Source: Pseudomonadota bacterium (lineage in GTDB: Bacteria > Pseudomonadota > Alphaproteobacteria > Rhizobiales > Xanthobacteraceae). Taken from it: a stretch of DNA of 37,162 nt. Of the stretch, positions 31,083-37,162 are shown in pieces (the stretch's first letter is position 1; each line of letters begins with the position of its first letter). The stretch lies in the NCBI GenBank assembly GCA_023386885.1, contig JAEWIX010000096.1, positions 1 to 37,162 of the forward strand, written 5' to 3'. Position numbers and translations under genes: made by a program. The notes under the pieces were generated by a model. The model searched no databases, had not been told where the DNA came from, and saw only the letters and a program-made list of their open reading frames with translations.

Positions 31083-31105
31083 AACGGTCCGTTTCGCGGA
31101 CCGTT
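31083..31105. terminator. Strong hairpin between tolC and popZ
   Basis: AACGGTCCG, loop TTTCG and CGGACCGTT form a perfect 9-base stem 97 bases after the tolC stop. The TTCG-containing loop favours folding. There is no T run on either side, so Rho-independent termination is only probable. The rest of the 344-base tolC-popZ gap has no gene. Confidence 0.5.
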
Positions 31106-31330
31106 GCTTGCAATCGTTTGTGACGGTGACATACCTTTGATTGTCGCGTGAAAAGCGATTCGTGCGATGCCGTCGTCATGGGAACGTGCGTCATGGGGAC
31201 ATGAAGACGGTGACCGGTCTTTGCCGGTGGACCGAACAAATTGAAGCCGCGCAACGCGTGTGCGTATACGTCGGTGCTGCGGCAGAGGGCGTGAAGCGAA
31301 GGCCGTGATCGTGATGATGTGGAGCCGGAT

Positions 31331-32041
31331 ATGAGCCAGCCCGCGAAGGTTCAGGAACCCTCGATGGAGGAGATTCTGGCATCGATCCGGCGTATCATTG
31401 CCGACGACGAAACCAAGGCGCCCGCTGCGACTCAGCCGCCCTTGGCCAAGCCTGCACCTGCGGCCGCCGCCACAGCGAAGCCTGCGCCGGTCGCGGGCAC
31501 AGCCGGACCATCCGCCATGACCAGTCAATCGGCCAATGAATCGCCGAAGCCGGCGGCGCAAGCCGCACCGAACAATCAGGACGACATCGACGCGCTGCTC
31601 GCCGATTTCGATGCGCCGGCGGCTCCGCCGACACCAGCCGCACCCGAGGACGATGTTCTCGAACTGACCGACGACATGGCGTTGCCCGATATGCCGGACC
31701 CGACGTTCGACAAAGCCGAGCCCGCCAACGATCTTGAGTTCAACGAGGTTGCGATGGCGAGCGAGCGCCGCTATCCGGCGGCCGAGCGGCCGTCCAGCGC
31801 GGGGCGGGGCAGCATGGACGCCTTCTCGCCGGAGATGCTGTCGCAATCGACCGTATCCGCAGTGGAATCGGCCTTCAGTTCGCTCGCCAACACCGTTCTC
31901 AGCAACAACGCCCGGACTCTCGAGGATCTGGTGCGGGAGATGCTGCGGCCGATGCTGAAATCCTGGCTCGACGACAATCTGCCGGGATTGGTTGAGCGCA
32001 TCGTCAAGGCCGAGATCGAGCGGGTTTCTCGCGGCCGATAA
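31331..32041 (+). CDS. popZ: Polar organizing protein PopZ (DUF2497)
   Basis: A 236-residue protein with PopZ architecture. The N-terminal binding helix is PSMEEILASIRRIIADDE (11-28). A long disordered Ala/Pro/Asp/Glu-rich linker of about 130 residues contains short acidic patches (DDIDALLADFD and EDDVLELTDDMALPD). A C-terminal helical assembly region of about 75 residues ends WLDDNLPGLVERIVKAEIERV. In Caulobacter and relatives PopZ forms a polar network that anchors ParB-parS and recruits cell-cycle regulators. The ATG at 31331 with GGAG 7 bases upstream is preferred to the GTG at 31319. It lies between tolC and valS, as in many alphaproteobacteria. The length is somewhat above that of Caulobacter PopZ because of the linker. 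Confidence 0.92.
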   Translation: MSQPAKVQEPSMEEILASIRRIIADDETKAPAATQPPLAKPAPAAAATAKPAPVAGTAGPSAMTSQSANESPKPAAQAAPNNQDDIDALLADFDAPAAPPTPAAPEDDVLELTDDMALPDMPDPTFDKAEPANDLEFNEVAMASERRYPAAERPSSAGRGSMDAFSPEMLSQSTVSAVESAFSSLANTVLSNNARTLEDLVREMLRPMLKSWLDDNLPGLVERIVKAEIERVSRGR

Positions 32042-32107
32042 CGCGGCCGTCACCCATCCGGATCATCGCATAGGCATCCCGGCAGACGGGCGTTGCTGTT
32101 TCCGAGG

Positions 32108-32136
32108 TTGACTTAGGTCCAAGCGGCGGCTCTACA
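32108..32136 (+). promoter_or_regulatory. Possible promoter upstream of valS, running into repeat copy B
   Basis: TTGACT (32108-32113) and TCTACA (32131-32136) are separated by 17 bases. The -35 is good and the -10 weak, and the -10 falls inside the dispersed repeat. The leader to valS would be about 230 bases. No T-box-like element was recognised. Confidence 0.3.
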
Positions 32137-32196
32137 TTCTTGATCTGACGCGTTTTCTTCATGCGGACCGGTGTTCCCGTCGCTCGAAAACGCTAT
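32129..32196 (-). repeat. Dispersed intergenic repeat, copy B
   Basis: Same element as 23484-23552 and 37090-37157. On the minus strand it starts ATAGCGTTTTCGAGCG, has the conserved core GCATGAAGAAAACGCGTCA and ends near AATGTAGAGC. It lies 178 bases before valS with its ATAGCG end toward the gene. Confidence 0.8.
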
Positions 32197-32373
32197 AAGG
32201 CGGATTGACTCGGGAGCCGTCATCCAGAGGCGCAAACGGGCTCTCGTCGCTCCGGCTGCTCGGGATGCCCGATCTCGTTTCGACCTGAATTTCATACGTG
32301 TCCGCCGGCGCGCTGCTGCGAGTCGGTTGCCGACGATCGCAACTTCGTAACCCGTATCTGCATCGCAATTGTC

Positions 32374-35229
32374 ATGATCGAGAAAACCTATCAGCCCGCC
32401 GACATCGAGAACCGCATCGCACGCGCGTGGGACGACGCCGACGCCTTCAAGGCCGGGCGCGCGGACCGCCTCGACGCCGAGCCGTTCACCATCGTCATCC
32501 CGCCGCCGAACGTCACCGGCTCGCTGCATATGGGCCACGCGCTCAACAACACCCTGCAGGACGTGCTGTGCCGCTTTGAACGGATGCGCGGCCGCGACGT
32601 TCTGTGGCAGCCCGGAATGGATCATGCCGGCATCGCGACCCAGATGGTGGTCGAGCGGCAACTGGCCGAACGGCAGGAGCCATCGCGCCGCGACATGGGG
32701 CGCGCGCAGTTTGTCGAGCGGGTCTGGCAGTGGAAGGCCGAAAGCGGCGGCATGATCGTCAACCAGCTCAAGCGGCTGGGGGCGTCCTGCGACTGGTCGC
32801 GCGAGCGCTTCACCATGGACGAAGGCCTGTCGCGCGCCGTCGCGAAGGTGTTCGTCGAACTGCATCGCGACGGGCTGATTTACAAAGACAAGCGGCTGGT
32901 CAACTGGGACCCGAAGCTGCTTACCGCGATCTCCGATCTCGAAGTGCAGCAGATCGAGGTCAAGGGCAGCCTGTGGCACCTGCGCTATCCGCTCGAGGGC
33001 AAGACGTTCAATCCCGAAGACCCGTCGACGTTCATCGTGGTCGCGACGACGCGGCCTGAAACGATGCTGGGCGACAGCGCCGTCGCGGTGCATCCGGACG
33101 ACGAGCGCTATCGGCATCTGGTCGGCAAGCACGTCATTCTGCCGCTGGTCGGCCGCCGTATTCCGATCGTCGCCGACGAATACTCCGATCCGGAGAAGGG
33201 CTCGGGCGCGGTGAAGATCACGCCGGCGCACGACTTCAACGACTTCGAGGTCGGCAAGCGGCACAGCCTGCCGCAGATCAACGTCCTCGACATCGAGGGT
33301 CGCATCGCGCTCACCGACAACGAAGCCTATTGGCACGGTCTGCCGCAGAACGCATCACCGCAGGCCGCGACCTTGCACGGCATGGATCGCTTCGCCGCGC
33401 GCAAGCAGATCGTTGCCTGGCTCGAGGAAAGCGGCATTCTCGAAAAGATCGAACCGAACGTGCACATGGTCCCGCACGGCGACCGCTCCGGTGTGGTGAT
33501 CGAGCCGTATCTCACCGATCAGTGGTATGTTGACGCCAAGACGATGGCGCAGCCGGCGATTGCGGCGGTGCGCAGCGGCGCCACCGAGTTCGTGCCGAAG
33601 AACTGGGAGAAGACCTACTTCGAGTGGATGGAGAACATCCAGCCGTGGTGCATCTCGCGGCAATTGTGGTGGGGTCACCAGATCCCGGCGTGGTACGGCC
33701 CGGACGGCAAGGTGTTCGTCGCCGAGACCGAGGAAGAGGCGGTCGGCCACGCGCTCGGCTACTACGTCGAGCAGGAAGTCATCACCGCGGAGCAGGGCCA
33801 TGACATGGCGCTGGACCCGGCGTTGCGCGAAGGCTTCATCACCCGCGACGAGGACGTGCTGGACACATGGTTCTCGTCGGCGCTGTGGCCATTCTCGACG
33901 CTGGGCTGGCCGGACGAAACCAAGGACGTCGAGCGCTACTACCCGACCGACGTGCTGGTGACCGGCTTCGACATCATCTTCTTCTGGGTCGCCCGGATGA
34001 TGATGATGGGCCTGCACTTCATGAAGGACGTGCCGTTCCCGACCGTCTACATCCACGCCCTCGTCCGTGATGAGAAGGGCGCCAAGATGTCGAAGTCGAA
34101 AGGCAACGTCATCGATCCGCTCAACCTGATCGATCAATATGGCGCCGACGCGTTGCGGTTCACGCTGGCCGCGATGGCGGCGCAGGGCCGCGACATCAAG
34201 CTCGCCACCAGCCGCGTCGAAGGCTATCGCAACTTCGCGACCAAGCTGTGGAACGCCTGCCGCTTTGCCGAGATGAATCACTGCGCGCTGCCGGAGGGAT
34301 TCGATCCGACACAGGCGAAGGAGACGCTCAACCGCTGGATCGTGCATGAGACGATGGTGGCGGCGCGCGAGGCGACGCAGGCGATCGAGAGCTATCGCTT
34401 CAACGATGCGGCCGGCGCGATCTATCGTTTCGTCTGGAACGTGTTCTGCGACTGGTATCTCGAACTCGCCAAGCCCGTGATGATGGGCGCCGACGGCCCG
34501 GCGAAGGACGAGACGCGCGCCATGGTGGCGTGGGCGCGCGACGAGATCCTCAAGCTGCTGCATCCGTTCATGCCGTTCATCACCGAGGAATTGTGGGCGG
34601 TGACGGCGAAGCGCGAGCAACTGCTGGCGCTCACCGAATGGCCGCTGCGGCCGCAGACCACCGTGGTCATCCCGACCTCGGGCGTGCCCGGCGATCTCGC
34701 CGGCGTCGCGCTGGTGGTGCCGACCGAGATCGAGGCGTTTTCCGATCCGGAGGCGGAAGCGGAAATCGGCTGGGCGGTCGACCTCATCACGGCGATCCGT
34801 TCCGCGCGTGCCGAGATGAACATTCCGCCGGCGACGTTGATGCCGTTGATGCTCGCCAATGCATCGACGGTGACGAAAGCCCGCGCCGAACGCTGGAGCG
34901 ACGTCATCAAGCGGCTGGCGCGGCTGGCCGACATCTCCTTCGTCGATCGCGCGCCCGATGGCGCCATGCAACTTCTGGTGCGCGGCGAGGTTGCCGCCTT
35001 GCCGCTGAAGGGCGTGATCGATCTCGGTGCGGAGAAGGCGCGCCTTGCCAAGGAAATGGCCAAGGCCGAGGCCGACATCAAGCGCGTCGACGCCAAGCTC
35101 GGCAACGAAAAGTTCGTCGCCAACGCGCCGGAAGACGTGGTCGAGGAAGAACGCGAAAAGCGCGAGGATGCCATGGCTCGGAAAGCGAAGATCGCCGAGG
35201 CGCTCGACCGGCTGAAGGCCGCGGAGTGA
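32374..35229 (+). CDS. valS: Valyl-tRNA synthetase
   Basis: A 951-residue class Ia aminoacyl-tRNA synthetase. The HIGH motif is H52-M-G-H55 in PPPNVTGSLHMGHAL. The editing (CP1) domain has TTRPETMLGDSAVAVHP and the KGSGAVKITPAHDFND region. The KMSKS motif is K571-S575 (GAKMSKSKGNVIDP). The anticodon-binding domain includes RFNDAAGAIYRFVWNVFCDWYLE, and a C-terminal coiled coil (LGAEKARLAKEMAKAEADIKRVDAKL) is typical of ValRS. The length is normal. The ATG at 32374 has no strong ribosome binding site, but the conserved EKTYQPADIENRIARAW begins at residue 3. The last 4 bases overlap a GTG start of an MFS transporter gene. Confidence 0.97.
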   Translation: MIEKTYQPADIENRIARAWDDADAFKAGRADRLDAEPFTIVIPPPNVTGSLHMGHALNNTLQDVLCRFERMRGRDVLWQPGMDHAGIATQMVVERQLAERQEPSRRDMGRAQFVERVWQWKAESGGMIVNQLKRLGASCDWSRERFTMDEGLSRAVAKVFVELHRDGLIYKDKRLVNWDPKLLTAISDLEVQQIEVKGSLWHLRYPLEGKTFNPEDPSTFIVVATTRPETMLGDSAVAVHPDDERYRHLVGKHVILPLVGRRIPIVADEYSDPEKGSGAVKITPAHDFNDFEVGKRHSLPQINVLDIEGRIALTDNEAYWHGLPQNASPQAATLHGMDRFAARKQIVAWLEESGILEKIEPNVHMVPHGDRSGVVIEPYLTDQWYVDAKTMAQPAIAAVRSGATEFVPKNWEKTYFEWMENIQPWCISRQLWWGHQIPAWYGPDGKVFVAETEEEAVGHALGYYVEQEVITAEQGHDMALDPALREGFITRDEDVLDTWFSSALWPFSTLGWPDETKDVERYYPTDVLVTGFDIIFFWVARMMMMGLHFMKDVPFPTVYIHALVRDEKGAKMSKSKGNVIDPLNLIDQYGADALRFTLAAMAAQGRDIKLATSRVEGYRNFATKLWNACRFAEMNHCALPEGFDPTQAKETLNRWIVHETMVAAREATQAIESYRFNDAAGAIYRFVWNVFCDWYLELAKPVMMGADGPAKDETRAMVAWARDEILKLLHPFMPFITEELWAVTAKREQLLALTEWPLRPQTTVVIPTSGVPGDLAGVALVVPTEIEAFSDPEAEAEIGWAVDLITAIRSARAEMNIPPATLMPLMLANASTVTKARAERWSDVIKRLARLADISFVDRAPDGAMQLLVRGEVAALPLKGVIDLGAEKARLAKEMAKAEADIKRVDAKLGNEKFVANAPEDVVEEEREKREDAMARKAKIAEALDRLKAAE

Positions 35230-36407
35230 CGACGCAGGACACGACGCAGCCGGCATCGTCAGCGATGCCGCTGCTGCTGCTCTGGCTCGCCGGCAATGCC
35301 GCGCGGCTGACCATTCTGGCCATTCCGCCGATCCTGGCGCTGATCATCGTCGACCTCAAGCTCACCGGCACCGAGGTCGGCATTCTCAATGCCATCCCGC
35401 CGGCGCTGTTCGCGCTCGCCGCCATTCCCGGTTCGCTGTTGATCGCGCGGGTCGGCGCCACCAACGCGCTGGTGGTCGGACTTGTCATCGCGGCTATCGG
35501 CTCGGCGCTGCGTGGAATGGCGTTCGATACGCTGGTGCTGTTCGGCGCCACCATCGTCATGAGTGCGGGCGTCGCGGTGATGCAGCCGGCGCTGCCGCCG
35601 CTGGTGCGCCAATGGGTGCCGCACCGCATCGGCTTCGCCACCGCGCTTTACACCAACGGCCTTCTGGTCGGCGAAATCCTTCCGGTGGTGTTCGCCGGTG
35701 CGCTGTTGATGCTGCTGGCGGGAAGCTGGCGCGGCAGCCTGGTGTTCTGGTCGATCTGGCCGGCGTTGATCGCCTTGATGATCATCCTGGTACAGCCGCG
35801 CGGCGAGGGCCGGGTGTCGGCCCAGCATCGGCACTGGATGCCGGACTGGCGCGACCCTGTGTTGTGGAAGATCGCACTGGCGATGAGCGCCAACAACCAG
35901 GCTTACTTCTGCACCAACGCGTTCCTGCCGGGTTTCCTGCTGCAACAGGGCCAGACCGATTTCATCGGCCCGGCGCTGTCGGCGCTCAACGCCGGGCAAT
36001 TGCCGGCCTCGTTCATCCTGCTGCTCGCCGCGGGCCGGCTGGAGCGCAGGAAGTGGCCGCTGGTTGCCGCTGGCATCTTCAGCCTCGTCGGCGTCGCCAT
36101 CATCGTATTCTCGACGTCTGTGTGGACGGTCGCGCTCGGCGCGGCGGTCGTCGGATTCAGTTGCGCCTGGGGCCTGACCCTGCTGCTCAGCCTGCCGGCC
36201 TTGCTGTTCGCACCCGACGACGTGCCGCGCGTCTCGGCTGGCATGTTCACGGTCGGCTACGGCGTCGCGGTGCTGGTCTCGATCGTCGGCGGCAGGATCT
36301 GGGACATGACCGGGCACGCGGCGTTCGCCTTCCTGCCGATCGCGATCGCGATCTTGCCGCTGGTGCTCTGTCCGCTATGGACCGATTTCAAGCAGCGCCA
36401 CAGTTAG
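35226..36407 (+). CDS. MFS transporter, possibly CynX/NimT-like
   Basis: A 393-residue major facilitator with about 12 hydrophobic segments. After a Thr/Gln-rich start (TTQDTTQPASSAMP) the first helix is LLLLWLAGNAARLTILAIPPILALII. DLKLTGTEVGILNAIPPALFALAAIPGSLLIARVGATNALVVGL follows, with the short cytoplasmic loop RVGATN in place of the classical MFS loop. The pattern recalls the cyanate/nitroimidazole (CynX/NimT) branch, but no substrate can be assigned. The GTG at 35226 overlaps the valS stop by 4 bases (GTGA); an internal ATG at 35265 is an alternative start. It converges on the DNA glycosylase gene with only 7 bases between the stops. Confidence 0.85.
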   Translation: MTTQDTTQPASSAMPLLLLWLAGNAARLTILAIPPILALIIVDLKLTGTEVGILNAIPPALFALAAIPGSLLIARVGATNALVVGLVIAAIGSALRGMAFDTLVLFGATIVMSAGVAVMQPALPPLVRQWVPHRIGFATALYTNGLLVGEILPVVFAGALLMLLAGSWRGSLVFWSIWPALIALMIILVQPRGEGRVSAQHRHWMPDWRDPVLWKIALAMSANNQAYFCTNAFLPGFLLQQGQTDFIGPALSALNAGQLPASFILLLAAGRLERRKWPLVAAGIFSLVGVAIIVFSTSVWTVALGAAVVGFSCAWGLTLLLSLPALLFAPDDVPRVSAGMFTVGYGVAVLVSIVGGRIWDMTGHAAFAFLPIAIAILPLVLCPLWTDFKQRHS

Positions 36408-36414
36408 CGTTCTT

Positions 36415-37089
36415 TCACTTGAACGGCTTGCTGACGAAGCGCGAGCCTTTCAGTCCGTAACGCCACGGCAAGTCCGCCGCCTTGGTGATGCCGATGCGGA
36501 CGCCGGTGACGATCTCCGGCGTCAGCGTCCGCGCATGGATGGCAAACGGCGGCGCGGTCAGCGCCAGACCGTTCTGTGCATTGGTGATGGCGAGCGCGCT
36601 GGCGAGTTTGCCCGGCCCCGAGCACAGCATCCGCTCGTCCTCGAGGCCACGGCGGCGGCGCATTGCGGCAAGGCCGTGGATCGGTTGCAACGCACGGATC
36701 AGCACTGCGGCGGCCGAGCCTTCCTTTTCGCAGACGAAATTGATGCACCAGTGCATGCCGTAGGACCGGTACACATAGGCGAAGCCGGGCGGGCCGAACA
36801 TCACCAACGTGCGTGGCGTCGGCCCGCGGTAGGAGTGCGCGGCCGGCTCGGTCTGATGATAGGCCTCGACTTCGACGATGACGCCGCCGACGCCACCCAC
36901 CAGCATCGTCGCGCCGATCAGGTCCGGCGCCACCTCGTGCACGCTGCGCGCGAAGAATTTCTGCGGCAGCGGCGGCCCGAGTTTCCCCGGAGCGACGGGC
37001 GCGGGAACGGCAAATTTGCTGCGGCTGGAAACGGTAGAACGGGACGGCATCGGGGCGGATTGTGGTCGTGAGAGCTGTTCCACCGGCAT
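36415..37089 (-). CDS. mpg: 3-methyladenine DNA glycosylase (AAG/Mpg family)
   Basis: A 224-residue (or 211 from an internal ATG at 37050) member of the alkyladenine glycosylase family. KFFARSVHEVAPDLIGATMLV is the start of the domain. The catalytic glutamate is in VGGVIVEVEAYHQTEPAAHSYRGPTPR, with MFGPPGFAYVYRSYGMHWCINFVCE forming the base-binding pocket and LCSGPGKLASALAI and GITKAADLPWRYGLKGSRFVSKPFK the rest. It excises alkylated purines such as 3-methyladenine in base-excision repair. The ATG at 37089 directly abuts repeat copy C and adds a Ser/Pro-rich tail of 40 residues with little conservation, so the shorter start is possible. It is convergent with the MFS gene. Confidence 0.93.
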   Translation of the reverse strand: MPVEQLSRPQSAPMPSRSTVSSRSKFAVPAPVAPGKLGPPLPQKFFARSVHEVAPDLIGATMLVGGVGGVIVEVEAYHQTEPAAHSYRGPTPRTLVMFGPPGFAYVYRSYGMHWCINFVCEKEGSAAAVLIRALQPIHGLAAMRRRRGLEDERMLCSGPGKLASALAITNAQNGLALTAPPFAIHARTLTPEIVTGVRIGITKAADLPWRYGLKGSRFVSKPFK

Positions 37090-37157
37090 ATAGCGTTTTC
37101 GAGCGAAGTGGAATCCGGTTCGCGTGAAGAAAAGACATCAAAACGAGAATCCGGAGC
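37090..37157 (+). repeat. Dispersed intergenic repeat, copy C
   Basis: Same element as 23484-23552 and 32129-32196, here on the plus strand. It starts ATAGCGTTTTCGAGCG, continues with the core GGTTCGCGTGAAGAAAA and ends AGAATCCGGAGC. Its ATAGCG end touches the first candidate start codon of the DNA glycosylase gene (on the minus strand). Confidence 0.8.
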
Positions 37158-37162
37158 CCCGC

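Noticed and set aside
34530..35225. Upstream extension of the MFS gene into valS
   Set aside because: Only an open shadow frame inside valS; the transporter's first helix begins after the GTG at 35226.
33355..35256. Long minus-strand frame (633 residues) opposite valS
   Set aside because: Antisense shadow; valS is complete with HIGH and KMSKS motifs.

Overview
The window is high-GC, densely packed chromosomal DNA. The gene set suggests an alphaproteobacterium of the Hyphomicrobiales: an AapJQMP amino-acid transporter beside metC, a pcm-tolC-popZ-valS neighbourhood, a one-piece TolC and a short PopZ. A dispersed intergenic repeat present in three copies resembles one I remember from Bradyrhizobium, Rhodopseudomonas and Nitrobacter genomes, so Nitrobacteraceae is the best guess. 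That placement is inference, not proof. I see no prophage, insertion sequence, CRISPR array, toxin-antitoxin pair or secretion cluster. Most of the window is housekeeping, transport and envelope genes.

Layout. 1-2.9 kb: a tightly packed envelope-sugar module with the C-terminal part of an ArnT-like GT-C glycosyltransferase, a PAP2 phosphatase, a polyprenyl-phosphate sugar synthase (GT2) and a small LAB_N membrane protein. 2.9-4.6 kb (minus): a Na+/phosphate symporter with a PhoU-like tail. 4.7-11.9 kb: metC (minus) diverges from aapJQMP (plus), which converges on cysK (minus). 12.2-21.5 kb: a complete RND efflux operon with outer-membrane lipoprotein, adaptor and two different RND pumps (MdtABC-like). 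21.5-22.4 kb: a DTW-domain tRNA modification gene and tRNA-Cys.

22.4-28.3 kb is the looser, accessory-looking part. It holds three tiny genes, a methyltransferase, a periplasmic protein of unknown function, a three-histidine-box fatty-acid desaturase and an orphan monohaem cytochrome c. It also holds two minus-strand mini-genes that each look broken by one missing base, a perfect CRP-type palindrome and a collagen-like lipoprotein. 28.3-37.1 kb: tRNA-Asn, a Pcm-like methyltransferase, tolC, popZ, valS, an MFS transporter and a 3-methyladenine DNA glycosylase.

The observations most worth checking are: the three repeat copies, all pointing the same way toward a downstream gene start; the single-base frameshift at a G5 tract that hides a protein-like mini-gene; the collagen-like lipoprotein with its own promoter; the roughly 125-residue membrane insertion in AapM; and the unusually perfect stem-loop at the predicted 5' end of the pcm transcript. 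No clearly new multi-gene system could be demonstrated from sequence alone.
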